DNA from: Oscillospiraceae bacterium
GTDB lineage: Bacteria > Bacillota > Clostridia > Oscillospirales > Oscillospiraceae
Assembly (NCBI GenBank): GCA_021770845.1
Contig: JAETQF010000006.1
Location: 45,359-109,358, forward strand
Reading direction: 5' to 3'
DNA length: 64,000 nucleotides
The translations under genes were made by a program, and so were the position numbers. The notes beneath the pieces were generated by a model. That model saw only the letters and a list, made by a program, of their open reading frames with translations, was not told where the DNA came from and made no database searches. This document shows positions 44,927 to 53,103 of the stretch, piece after piece. Position 1 is the first letter of the stretch; each line of letters opens with the position of its first letter.

Positions 44927-44973
44927 AGGCCGGACGGCGGAACAGGCCGCAAAAAAGGAAAAGGAGAACGGAT

Positions 44974-45198
44974 ATGAGCTTCGATGTGAAGGCCAAGGTG
45001 GAGGAGCTGGTGGGCAAGCTGCAGAAGGATCCCACCGCCCTCAAGAGCTTCCAGGACGACCCCATCAAGACGGTGGAGAAGCTGACGGGCGTGGATCTGC
45101 CCGACGAGCAGCTCAAGCCGCTGGTGGCGGGGGTCAAGGCCAAGCTGGCCGCCACCGGCCTGGGCGGCAAGCTGGACGGGCTGAAGAACCTGTTTTAA
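44974..45198 (+). CDS. small acid/lysine-rich protein of unknown function
   Basis: A 74-residue, probably all-helical cytosolic protein with its own strong promoter, AAAAGGAGAA ribosome site and terminator, so it is likely well expressed. The pattern of LQKDPTALKSFQDDPIKTVE and a LTGVDLPDEQL segment recalls Nif11-type leader-like proteins, and it ends in GLGGKLDGLKNLF with a double glycine. No modifying enzyme or exporter gene is nearby, so a peptide-precursor role is only a guess. Confidence 0.7.
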   Translation: MSFDVKAKVEELVGKLQKDPTALKSFQDDPIKTVEKLTGVDLPDEQLKPLVAGVKAKLAATGLGGKLDGLKNLF

Positions 45199-45202
45199 GC
45201 GG

Positions 45203-45241
45203 AAAACGCGCCTCTGGAATTGCTCCGGAGGCGCGTTTTTT
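45203..45241. terminator. bidirectional terminator
   Basis: A 14-bp stem with one mismatch-like G-U pair (45203-45216 with 45225-45239) flanked by A4 and T6. It serves the 74-residue protein gene and the convergent methionine operon, whose last stop codon overlaps the T run. Confidence 0.85.
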
Positions 45242-45866
45242 ATACGTTATCGTATTTCCGGACGAAGCCCGGCACGTCGTTGAGATCCGCCAGCCTGGCC
45301 CGGAGCGTCTCGTGATCCCAGTCCCACCAGCGGATGCGCAGCAGGGCGGCGATGGTGTCCGCGCCGTACCGCCAGCCCATGTGCCGGGCGGGCACGCCGC
45401 CCACGATCTCGTAGGGCTCGACATCGTGGGTGACCACCGCCCCGGCCCCCACCACCGCGCCGTCCCCCAGGGTGACGCCGCCCATGATCACGGCGTTGTG
45501 GCCGATCCACACGTCGTTCCCGGTGGCCGCCGGGCGGGAGCGCCGCCATTGGATGATGGAGGGATCGTCCTCCCCCAGCCCGTAGTGGGCCGCCCGGTAG
45601 GTCAGATGGTGGGCGGCCACCCGCTCCCGCATGGGGTGGTTGACGGGGTTGATCCGCACCCCGGTGGCGATGGAGTTAAACCTGCCCAGGGCGGCGAAGA
45701 TCACGTCGTTGGAGCCAAACAGGTAGGTGTAATCCCCAAAGGCGGTCTCCTCCGCGATGCAGTGATCTCCCAGCTCCACGTAGGCGCCGAAGGTGCAGTT
45801 CTTCACCACACAGGTGGGGTGGATCAGGGGCTGATCCGGCCGCAGGGTTTGGGTAAAGTCCAGCAT
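45240..45866 (-). CDS. hexapeptide-repeat acyltransferase (phosphonate-type/XAT family)
   Basis: A 208-residue left-handed beta-helix acyltransferase. NPVNHPMRERVAAHHLTYRA, GNDVWIGHNAVIMGGVTLG and the WWDWDHETLRARL C-terminus (each in part) match the phosphonate-metabolism transferase family closely; the histidine in NHPM is the probable catalytic base. No phn genes are nearby. It is the last gene of the methionine operon, 15 bases after the MTHFR fusion gene. Its substrate is unknown and could be unrelated to methionine. Confidence 0.82.
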   Translation of the reverse strand: MLDFTQTLRPDQPLIHPTCVVKNCTFGAYVELGDHCIAEETAFGDYTYLFGSNDVIFAALGRFNSIATGVRINPVNHPMRERVAAHHLTYRAAHYGLGEDDPSIIQWRRSRPAATGNDVWIGHNAVIMGGVTLGDGAVVGAGAVVTHDVEPYEIVGGVPARHMGWRYGADTIAALLRIRWWDWDHETLRARLADLNDVPGFVRKYDNV

Positions 45867-45881
45867 GGGAGCTCCTCCTTG

Positions 45882-47660
45882 TCACAGGGCGATCTGGGCC
45901 AGAATCCGGGTCATGAGGGCCACCCGGCGGAAGGGGGTCATCAGGTACAGCCCGTCGGTACAGGGGGCGATCTCCCCGGCAATCCGGGCGGAGATCCGCA
46001 CCGCCAGCTCCTCCGCCTCCTCCCGATCTTTGCCCTCGTACAGGGCGGTGATCTCCGGGGCGATGCGCATTCCGGCGATCTCGTTGTTCAGGAAGCAGGC
46101 GTTTTTGTGGCTCACCACCGGGTAAATGCCACCCAAAATCTTTCCCCGCAGCGTTTTTCGCGCCAGCTTCAGGTTGTCCAGCGCCTGGGCGGACAGCACC
46201 GGCTGGGTGAGGAAGCCGGACACGCCGTTGTCCTCCTTTTCCCGGGCCAGCTGGAGCTGGACGGCGAAGTTGGCGGCGTTCACGTTCAGCGCCCCGAAGA
46301 TGCGGAAGGGGGTGCGCAGCACCGATTCGTTCAGGCCGCTGACATACCGGGCCAGCTTCCGGGAGTTGAAGTTGAAGACGCTTTTCACCTCGTCCCGGTC
46401 GGTGGAGGGGATGGGGTCGCCGGTGACCAGCAGCACGTTGTGGACGCCCTCCATGCTCAGCCCCAGCAGCAGGGCCTTGGTGGCGTTCAGGTTCCGATCC
46501 CGGCAGGTGAGGTGGGGCAGGGGCTCCACCCCCAGCTCCCGCTTGAGCTTGCAGGCCAGCAGGGAGCTGTCCGCCCGGGGCCGGCCGATGGGGCAGTCGG
46601 CGATGGTGACGGCGTCCGCCCCCGCCTGGGACAGGGCCCGCACCCCGTCCAGGAAGAAGGAGAGGTCGTCGTCCGCCGGGGGATCCAGCTCCACGGCGAT
46701 GACCCGCTCCCCCCGATCCAGCTTGTCCGCCAGGGTGTTGGGCCGGGGAGCGGGGCGGGCGGGGGAGGGGCGGACAGGCTCCGGCGCCGCCGGGGCAGGG
46801 GGGAGGGCGGCCACGGCCCGGGCGGTGCAGGACAGGTGCTCCGGGGTGGTGCCGCAGCAGCCCCCCACGATGGACGCCCCGGCCTGGACGATCTGGGCCA
46901 GCTTGTCCCCGAAATAGTCCGGCGCGCCCTGATAGGCCGTCCGGCGGCCCAGCACGGTGGGATAGCCCGCGTTGGGCATGACGGACAGGGCCTTGTCCCC
47001 CAGAAGGGACAGATCCAGCCCCCGGATGTAGTCCAGCAGATGGCTGGGGCCGGACACGCAGTTGAAGCCCAAGGCGTCCACCTGGGGGAGGGCGGCGGCG
47101 CGGCGGAACAGCGTCTCGCCGGAAAAGCCCTCCCGTGTGACGCCGTCAAAGGCCACGGCGAAGGAGACAATCAGATAGGCGTCAGGGCAGCGCTCCTTCA
47201 GATGGGCGGCCAGCTGGGCCGCGCCGTCGTCAGAGGGCAGGGTCTCCAGCAGGAAGCAGGTGATCCCCTGGGCTAAAAACAGATCCGCCTGACCGCAGTA
47301 GAGCTCCCCCCGGCTGAGGGGGGCTCCCTCCGGGGCGGGGCCCAGATCGGCGAACACAAAGGCGTCATACGGCGCGGCGCATTCCTGCGCGATCCGGCAG
47401 GCGGCCTTAATGAGCTCCGCCGCCAGCTCGTCCCGGCCCTGGGCCAGATCCACTCCGACGGTAAAGGTGTTGGTTTTGACGGCGCGGCAGCCCGCGTCCA
47501 GATAGGCCCGGTGGATAGAGGCAATTTCCTCCGGCGTGGTGAGATTAGCCAGCTCGCACCGCTGATCGGCCCGGCCGGGCAGGGCGGCGAAGCAGGTGCC
47601 CATGGCCCCGTCGAACAGCAGGGGGCCGTGTTCTTTGATATACGCGCGAATATCCCTCAT
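45882..47660 (-). CDS. bifunctional homocysteine S-methyltransferase/methylenetetrahydrofolate reductase
   Basis: A 592-residue YitJ-like fusion. The N-terminal Hcy-methyltransferase domain (1-290) has the zinc cysteines in GFNCVSG and GGCCGTTPEH. After a Pro/Ala linker (about 290-310) comes a MetF-type domain (310-592) with AVELDPPADDD, LLVTGDPIPSTDRDE and GFLTQPVLSAQAL, which makes 5-methyl-THF with FAD. It would supply methyl-THF to MetH upstream. ATG 47660 overlaps the metH stop (ATGA). Confidence 0.93.
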   Translation of the reverse strand: MRDIRAYIKEHGPLLFDGAMGTCFAALPGRADQRCELANLTTPEEIASIHRAYLDAGCRAVKTNTFTVGVDLAQGRDELAAELIKAACRIAQECAAPYDAFVFADLGPAPEGAPLSRGELYCGQADLFLAQGITCFLLETLPSDDGAAQLAAHLKERCPDAYLIVSFAVAFDGVTREGFSGETLFRRAAALPQVDALGFNCVSGPSHLLDYIRGLDLSLLGDKALSVMPNAGYPTVLGRRTAYQGAPDYFGDKLAQIVQAGASIVGGCCGTTPEHLSCTARAVAALPPAPAAPEPVRPSPARPAPRPNTLADKLDRGERVIAVELDPPADDDLSFFLDGVRALSQAGADAVTIADCPIGRPRADSSLLACKLKRELGVEPLPHLTCRDRNLNATKALLLGLSMEGVHNVLLVTGDPIPSTDRDEVKSVFNFNSRKLARYVSGLNESVLRTPFRIFGALNVNAANFAVQLQLAREKEDNGVSGFLTQPVLSAQALDNLKLARKTLRGKILGGIYPVVSHKNACFLNNEIAGMRIAPEITALYEGKDREEAEELAVRISARIAGEIAPCTDGLYLMTPFRRVALMTRILAQIAL

Positions 47661-50017
47661 CCCAGCACCTTCTTTGCGATCTCCACCGACTGCTTGGCGT
47701 CCTTGGCATAGTAGTCCGCGCCGATGGCTTTGGCGTAGTCCGGCGTCACCACCGCGCCCCCCACCCACACCACCGGGGGCTCCGGCAGGGCCTTGAGCAG
47801 GCGGGTGGTCTCCTCCATGGCGGGCAGGGTGGTGGTCATCAGGGCGGACAGCCCCACCAGCGGGATCTGCCGGGCCTTCACCGCCTCCACCACGGTCTCG
47901 GGGGGCACGTCCCGGCCCAGATCCAGCACGTCGTAGCCGTAGTTTTCCAGCACGGTCTTCACGATGTTCTTGCCGATGTCGTGGATGTCCCCCCGGACGG
48001 TGGCCACGGCGATCCGGCCCTTTTTCACGCTCTCGCCGCCGCTCTCCGCGATGGAGGCGCGCACCGCCTCAAACACGGCCTGGGCGGCCTGGGCGGCGCT
48101 GAGCAGCTGGGGCAGGAACAGAGTCCCCTTTTCGTAGCCCTCCCCCACCTTGTCCAGGGCGGGGATCAGGCGCTCCTCTACCAGGGACAGGCCGTCCTGG
48201 GCGTCCAGCGCCTGCCTGGCCAGCCGGCCCGCATCCCCCTTCAGCCCCCGGAGGATGGCGTCCTCCAGGGTCATGTCCTGCTTTGCCCCGGCAGCGGGGG
48301 TGAGGGTCGAGGGGGCCCCGGCGAACCGCTCCACATAGGCGCGGCACTGTTCGTCCTCCCCGGACAGCACCCGGAAGGCCGCCACCGCGTCCATCACCTC
48401 CCGCTGGTTGGGGTTGACGATGGGCAGGGTGAGCCCCGCCCCCAGGGCCTGTATGAGGAAATTCTGGGTGATCAGCCCCCGGTTCGGCAGGCCGAAGGAG
48501 ATGTTGGACACCCCCAGCACCGTCTGAAGCCCCAGCTCCTCCCGGACAGCCCGGACGGCCTTCAGCGTCTCCCGGGCCTGCTCCTGCTGGGCGGACACGG
48601 TGAGGGTCAGGCAGTCGATCCACACGTCCTCCCTGGGGATGCCGTGGGCCAGGGCCGCGTCCAGAATGCGGCGGGCGATGGACACCCGGCCCTCCGCCGT
48701 CTGGGGGATGCCGTCCGGATCCAGGGTGAGCCCCACCACCGCCGCGCCGTACTTCTTCACGATGGGCAGGATCCGCTCCAGCACCTGGGGATCGCCGTTG
48801 ACGGAGTTCACCGCCGCCTTGCCGTTGTACACCCGCAGGCCCGCCTCCAGGGCATCCGGGTTAGAGGAATCAAGCTGTAAGGGCAGGGAGACGGCGGACT
48901 GGATCTTCTTCACCACCCGGGGGAGCATGGCCGTCTCGTCCACGCCGGGATAGCCCACATTTACGTCCAGGATGTCCGCCCCCGCCTCCTCCTGCTGGAC
49001 GGCCACGTCCAGGATGTAGTCCAGGTCGTCCTCCAGCAGGGCCTGCTGGAACCGCTTTTTTCCGGTGGGGTTCACCCGCTCCCCGATGACCCGCACGCCG
49101 TCGATCCGGGTGGGGTGGGGTGGGGTGCACACGAAGGAGGGGCGGTCACAGGCGCGGGGGGCGGGGGCTTTGCCCTCCAGGGCGGCGGCCAGCCGCCGGA
49201 TGTACTCCGGGGAGGTGCCGCAGCAGCCGCCGAAGATGGTTACCCCCGCCTCCAGGCAGGGCAGGAGGGCGGCGGCAAAGTCCTCCGGGCCCATGTCGTA
49301 GCGCCCGGTCACCGGATCGGGGAGGCCCGCGTTGGGCTTGGCGATGACGGGCAGGCGGGTGCTGGCGCACAGCTCCCGGAGCAGGGGGGCCAGCCCGTCC
49401 GGCCCCAGGGAGCAGTTCAGGCCGATGGCATCCGCGCCTAAGCCCTCCAGCGTCCGGGCCATGGAGGCCACGGTGCAGCCGGTGAAGGTGCGGCCGTCCG
49501 CCTCGAAGGACATAGTGACGAACACGGGCAGGCGGGTGTTCTCCTTCACCGCCAGCAGGGCGGCCTTGGCCTCGTAGAGGTCGGTCATGGTCTCGATGAC
49601 CGCCAGATCCGCCCCGGCGTTCTCCCCGGCCTGGGCCGCCTCCCGGAACAGCTCATAGGCCTGCTCGAAGCTCAGGCCGCCCATGGGCTCCAGCAGCTCG
49701 CCCAAGGGGCCCATGTCCAGCGCCACTTTGGCCTGGGTTCCAGCGGCCTGTTTGGCGATGGACACGGCGGCGGACACGATCTCCTCCACGGTCTTGCCGG
49801 TGCGGCCCAGCTTCAAGGCGTTGGCCCCGAAGGTGTTGGCGTACACCACCTGGCTGCCGGCGGCGATGTACTCCCGGTGGATGGAGGCCAGCAGTTCCGG
49901 GTCGGTGAGGTTGAGCAGCTCCGGCACGCCGCCGGGGGGCAGGCCCCGCTGCTGGAGGACGGTGCCCATAGCCCCGTCCAGAATGACAATACCCCGCTTG
50001 AAAAACTCAGCATCCAC
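47657..50017 (-). CDS. metH: cobalamin-dependent methionine synthase without reactivation domain
   Basis: A 786-residue three-module enzyme that transfers methyl from methyl-THF through cobalamin to homocysteine. Hcy domain: 1-290 with zinc cysteines in LNCS and GGCCGTSPEY. Pterin-binding domain: about 305-570 (GERVNPTGKK, DVNVGYPG). Cobalamin domain: about 590-786 with the lower-ligand motif DIHDIGKN. The roughly 330-residue SAM-dependent activation domain of E. coli MetH is absent; a separate gene just upstream supplies it. GTG start, AAGGAGG 9 bases before it; overlap of 11 bases with that gene. Confidence 0.96.
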   Translation of the reverse strand: MDAEFFKRGIVILDGAMGTVLQQRGLPPGGVPELLNLTDPELLASIHREYIAAGSQVVYANTFGANALKLGRTGKTVEEIVSAAVSIAKQAAGTQAKVALDMGPLGELLEPMGGLSFEQAYELFREAAQAGENAGADLAVIETMTDLYEAKAALLAVKENTRLPVFVTMSFEADGRTFTGCTVASMARTLEGLGADAIGLNCSLGPDGLAPLLRELCASTRLPVIAKPNAGLPDPVTGRYDMGPEDFAAALLPCLEAGVTIFGGCCGTSPEYIRRLAAALEGKAPAPRACDRPSFVCTPPHPTRIDGVRVIGERVNPTGKKRFQQALLEDDLDYILDVAVQQEEAGADILDVNVGYPGVDETAMLPRVVKKIQSAVSLPLQLDSSNPDALEAGLRVYNGKAAVNSVNGDPQVLERILPIVKKYGAAVVGLTLDPDGIPQTAEGRVSIARRILDAALAHGIPREDVWIDCLTLTVSAQQEQARETLKAVRAVREELGLQTVLGVSNISFGLPNRGLITQNFLIQALGAGLTLPIVNPNQREVMDAVAAFRVLSGEDEQCRAYVERFAGAPSTLTPAAGAKQDMTLEDAILRGLKGDAGRLARQALDAQDGLSLVEERLIPALDKVGEGYEKGTLFLPQLLSAAQAAQAVFEAVRASIAESGGESVKKGRIAVATVRGDIHDIGKNIVKTVLENYGYDVLDLGRDVPPETVVEAVKARQIPLVGLSALMTTTLPAMEETTRLLKALPEPPVVWVGGAVVTPDYAKAIGADYYAKDAKQSVEIAKKVLG

Positions 50018-50666
50018 AGGTGGTTCCCTCCTTACGGTATTGGCAGCTGCCCGCCAGGGCGCAGAATTGGCACCCCCGCACCCGGGCGGGCTGGGGGGTA
50101 TCGGACAGGCCCAGGATGGCCGTCACTGATTTCATGGGGTTGAGCAGCAGGCTGCCGGTGACGGTGAGGCCCAGCCGCCGACCCCCGTCCAGGGCGGCGC
50201 ACAGGGCGGGCTGTACGGTCAGGGGCAGATCCCCGTAGCCGGGGCTGAACCGGTCGGTGCGGTACAGCCCTGGAAGCCGGGCGGAGATCTCCTCCTGGGC
50301 GGCGTCGCAGCCCACCTCCACAAAGGCGCTGCCCAGGGCGTCCAGCAGCACGGCCCGGGCCATGTCCCGGGCCTGGGCGGTGCGGAGCATGGCGTCGAAC
50401 CGGGCCCCCAGGGTGCAGGCCAGCAGAGCCGCCTGGCCGCAGCCCTTCAGCATCTTCTGAGCGGTGGCGCCGGGCAGCTCCACCGCCGTCCCCTCCAGGC
50501 GGAAGCCGTCCCCCGTCTGGGTGAGCGGGCAGACCGTCCAGACATACCGGGGCTGGAGGGCGGCGGCCAGCTCGTCCGCCAGGGTTTCCGCCTGCCGGCG
50601 CAGCTCCGGGTCGGCGCGGGCTGCCCCCAGATAGCGCAGGGCCTCGTCCACATTGGGCCTATTCAT
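50007..50666 (-). CDS. vitamin-B12-dependent methionine synthase activation domain protein
   Basis: A 219-residue free-standing form of the MetH C-terminal activation domain, which uses SAM and an electron donor to restore oxidised cobalamin. The SAM-binding signature is [11 protein letters not shown], with the SVTAILGLS block after it. The C-terminal [21 protein letters not shown] (cysteines at least six) is unlike the E. coli domain and may bind a metal or cluster. It overlaps metA by 8 bases and metH by 11, giving tight coupling. Confidence 0.9.
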   Translation of the reverse strand: MNRPNVDEALRYLGAARADPELRRQAETLADELAAALQPRYVWTVCPLTQTGDGFRLEGTAVELPGATAQKMLKGCGQAALLACTLGARFDAMLRTAQARDMARAVLLDALGSAFVEVGCDAAQEEISARLPGLYRTDRFSPGYGDLPLTVQPALCAALDGGRRLGLTVTGSLLLNPMKSVTAILGLSDTPQPARVRGCQFCALAGSCQYRKEGTTCGC

Positions 50667-51606
50667 CGCCGCCCCCGGTGCGCACGCCCTGCCGGATCTC
50701 CCGGATGTCGTAGGGCACGGTCTGGTACACGCAGTAGTTCAGCCAGTTGGCATAGAGCAGATGGGCGCAGGAGCGCCAGCGCACCAGCGGCTCCCGGCTG
50801 GGGTCGTCCTCCGGGAAGTAGTGCCAGGGGATCTGGATGTCAATGCCCGCCGCCACGTCCCGCAGGTACTCCTTCCGCAGGGTGTCCCGGTCGTACTCCG
50901 CGTGGCCCATGAGGAACACCTGGCGCCCCCGGGGGGTCTTGACGGCGTACACCCCCGCCTCCTCCGAGTCGGCCAGCACCTTCAGGCCGGGCACCGCCTC
51001 GATGTCCGCCCGATCCACGGTGGTGTTCCGGGAGTGGGGCACCCAGAACTCGTCGTCAAAGCCCCGGAACAGGATGAAGTTGGGGTCTTCCACCCGGTGC
51101 CGGAACACGCCGAACAGCTTTCGGGGCAGGGCCCGCTTGGGAATGCCGTAGTGGTAGTACAGCCCCGCCTGGGCCCCCCAGCAGATGTGCAGGGTGGAGT
51201 GGACGTGGGTTTTGCTCCACTCCATGATCCGGCACAGCTCCGGCCAGTAGTCCACCTCCTCAAAGGGGAGATGCTCCACCGGGGCCCCGGTGATCACCAG
51301 CCCGTCGAAGGTGCGGCCCTCCACCTCGTCGAAGGTCTTGTAGAAGGACAGCATATGCTCCTGGGAGGTGTTCCGGGAGATGTGGCCCGCCGGGGCGATG
51401 AGCTCCAGCTCGATTTGCAGGGGCGTGTTGCCCAGCACCCGGGCCAGCTGGGTCTCGGTGTCCACCTTGGTGGGCATCAGGTTGAGCAGCAGGATCTGCA
51501 GGGGACGGATGTCCTGGGTGACAGCCCGGGTCTCCGTCATGACGAAGATGTTCTCCTGCCGCAGGGTCTGGGTGGCGGGCAGGCGGTTGGGGATTTTGAT
51601 GGGCAT
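50659..51606 (-). CDS. metA: homoserine O-acetyltransferase (MetA family)
   Basis: A 315-residue class-I glutamine-amidotransferase-like enzyme that activates homoserine. The nucleophile is Cys142 (HICWGAQAG), with the catalytic His in MGHAEYD and Glu in the next turn. Residue 111 is Glu (TGAPVEHL), which in studied MetA proteins selects acetyl-CoA; Gly there gives succinyl-CoA. The product would therefore be O-acetylhomoserine, matching the divergent metY. AAAGGAG precedes the ATG. It is first in the methionine operon. I found no S-box riboswitch in the 98-base gap upstream. Confidence 0.94.
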   Translation of the reverse strand: MPIKIPNRLPATQTLRQENIFVMTETRAVTQDIRPLQILLLNLMPTKVDTETQLARVLGNTPLQIELELIAPAGHISRNTSQEHMLSFYKTFDEVEGRTFDGLVITGAPVEHLPFEEVDYWPELCRIMEWSKTHVHSTLHICWGAQAGLYYHYGIPKRALPRKLFGVFRHRVEDPNFILFRGFDDEFWVPHSRNTTVDRADIEAVPGLKVLADSEEAGVYAVKTPRGRQVFLMGHAEYDRDTLRKEYLRDVAAGIDIQIPWHYFPEDDPSREPLVRWRSCAHLLYANWLNYCVYQTVPYDIREIRQGVRTGGGDE

Positions 51607-51647
51607 GGACGGTTTGCTCCTTTCCGGGGATTGTGCCGGGAAAACGG

Positions 51648-51677
51648 TTGACGAACCGGGCTCCCGGGGGGTATAAT
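51648..51677 (+). promoter_or_regulatory. promoter of metY
   Basis: TTGACG (51648-51653), 18 bases including a GGGCTCCCGGGGGG tract, perfect TATAAT (51672-51677). The divergent metA promoter is not obvious. Confidence 0.7.
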
Positions 51678-51704
51678 TCCAGAAAAACAGACGAGGTGTT
51701 GTCT

Positions 51705-52985
51705 ATGAATCAGTACAGGTTTGAAACCCTCCAGCTCCACGCGGGCCAGGAGCGGCCCGACCCAGCCACCGGGGCCAGGGCGGTGCCCATCTACCAGACC
51801 ACGTCCTATGTCTTTGACAGCTCGGCGGACGCCGCCGCCCGATTCGACCTGTCCCGGGAGGGGCACATCTACGGGCGGCTGAGCAACCCCACCCAGGCGG
51901 TGCTGGAGACCCGGATCGCCGCCCTGGAGGGGGGCAGCGCGGCCCTGGCCACGGCCTCCGGCGCGGCGGCGGTGACCTATGCCATCCAGGCCCTGGCCCA
52001 GGCCGGGGATCACATCGTGGCCCAAAAGACCATCTACGGCGGAACCTATAACCTGCTGGCCCACACCCTGGCCCACTACGGCGTGTCCACCACCTTTGTG
52101 GACGCCCACAATCTGGCGGAGGTGGAGGGGGCCATCCGGCCCGAGACCAAGGCGGTGTACCTGGAGACGCTGGGCAATCCCAACAGCGACATCCCCGACA
52201 TCGACGCCATCGCCGCCATCGCCCACCGGCACGGCCTGCCCCTGGTGATCGACAACACCTTCGGCACCCCGTACCTCATCCGGCCCATCGGGCACGGGGC
52301 GGACGTGGTGGTACACTCCGCCACCAAGTTCATCGGCGGCCACGGCACCACCTTGGGCGGTATCATCGTGGACGGCGGCACCTTTGACTGGAAGGGGTCG
52401 GACAAGTTCCCGGCCATCGGGCAGCCCAACCCCAGCTACCACGGGGTATGCTTCGCGGACGCGGCGGGGCCTGCCGCCTTCACCGCCTACATCCGGGCGG
52501 TGTTGCTGCGGGACACCGGGGCGGCCATGTCCCCCTTCCACGCCTTTTTGCTGCTCCAGGGGGTGGAGACCCTGTCCCTGCGGCTGGAGCGGCAGGCGGA
52601 GAATACCAAGCGGGTGGTGGACTTCCTGGCTGGCCACCCCAAGGTGGACAAGGTGAACCACCCCAGCCTGCCCGATCACCCGGATCACGCCCTCTATGAG
52701 CGGTACTTCCCCCAGGGCGGCGCGTCCATCTTCACCTTCGAGATCAAGGGAGGGCAGGAGGCGGCCCACAAATTTATCGACCACTTGCGGGTGTTCTCCC
52801 TGCTGGCCAACGTGGCGGACGTGAAGTCCCTGGTGATCCACCCGGCCACCACCACCCACGGACAGCTCACGGCGGAGGAGCTGCTGGATCAGGGCATCCG
52901 GCCCAACACCATCCGGCTGTCCATCGGCACGGAGCACATCGACGACCTGCTGGCGGATCTGGAGCAGGGCTTTGCCGCCCTCTAA
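51705..52985 (+). CDS. metY: O-acetylhomoserine sulfhydrylase
   Basis: A 426-residue PLP enzyme of the Cys/Met family that makes homocysteine from O-acetylhomoserine and sulfide. The PLP lysine is Lys208 (HSATKFIGGHG). YQTTSYVF, YGRLSNPT and LETLGNPN are family blocks, and the long insert with FDWKGSDKFP is typical of MetY rather than MetB/MetC. GAGGTG precedes the ATG. It is divergent from metA, whose product it uses. Confidence 0.95.
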   Translation: MNQYRFETLQLHAGQERPDPATGARAVPIYQTTSYVFDSSADAAARFDLSREGHIYGRLSNPTQAVLETRIAALEGGSAALATASGAAAVTYAIQALAQAGDHIVAQKTIYGGTYNLLAHTLAHYGVSTTFVDAHNLAEVEGAIRPETKAVYLETLGNPNSDIPDIDAIAAIAHRHGLPLVIDNTFGTPYLIRPIGHGADVVVHSATKFIGGHGTTLGGIIVDGGTFDWKGSDKFPAIGQPNPSYHGVCFADAAGPAAFTAYIRAVLLRDTGAAMSPFHAFLLLQGVETLSLRLERQAENTKRVVDFLAGHPKVDKVNHPSLPDHPDHALYERYFPQGGASIFTFEIKGGQEAAHKFIDHLRVFSLLANVADVKSLVIHPATTTHGQLTAEELLDQGIRPNTIRLSIGTEHIDDLLADLEQGFAAL

Positions 52986-53036
52986 AAATATCACATCGGG
53001 GGGCAAGGATCAAGTGCGGAATCCCCGTTGACCGGC

Positions 53037-53074
53037 AAAACAGGGGCGCGGCCGTATGGCCGCGCCCCTGTTTT
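53037..53074. terminator. bidirectional terminator between metY and the M56 gene
   Basis: A 17-bp stem (53037-53053 with 53058-53074), 4-base loop, A4 and T4 ends forming part of the stem. Confidence 0.8.
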
Positions 53075-53103
53075 GATGTTTTGGGATGAGATTCGAGCCC
53101 CCA

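Noticed and set aside
51607..51704. metA-metY gap considered for an S-box riboswitch or T-box
   Set aside because: Only 98 bases shared by two divergent genes; no four-way-junction core or specifier-type elements.
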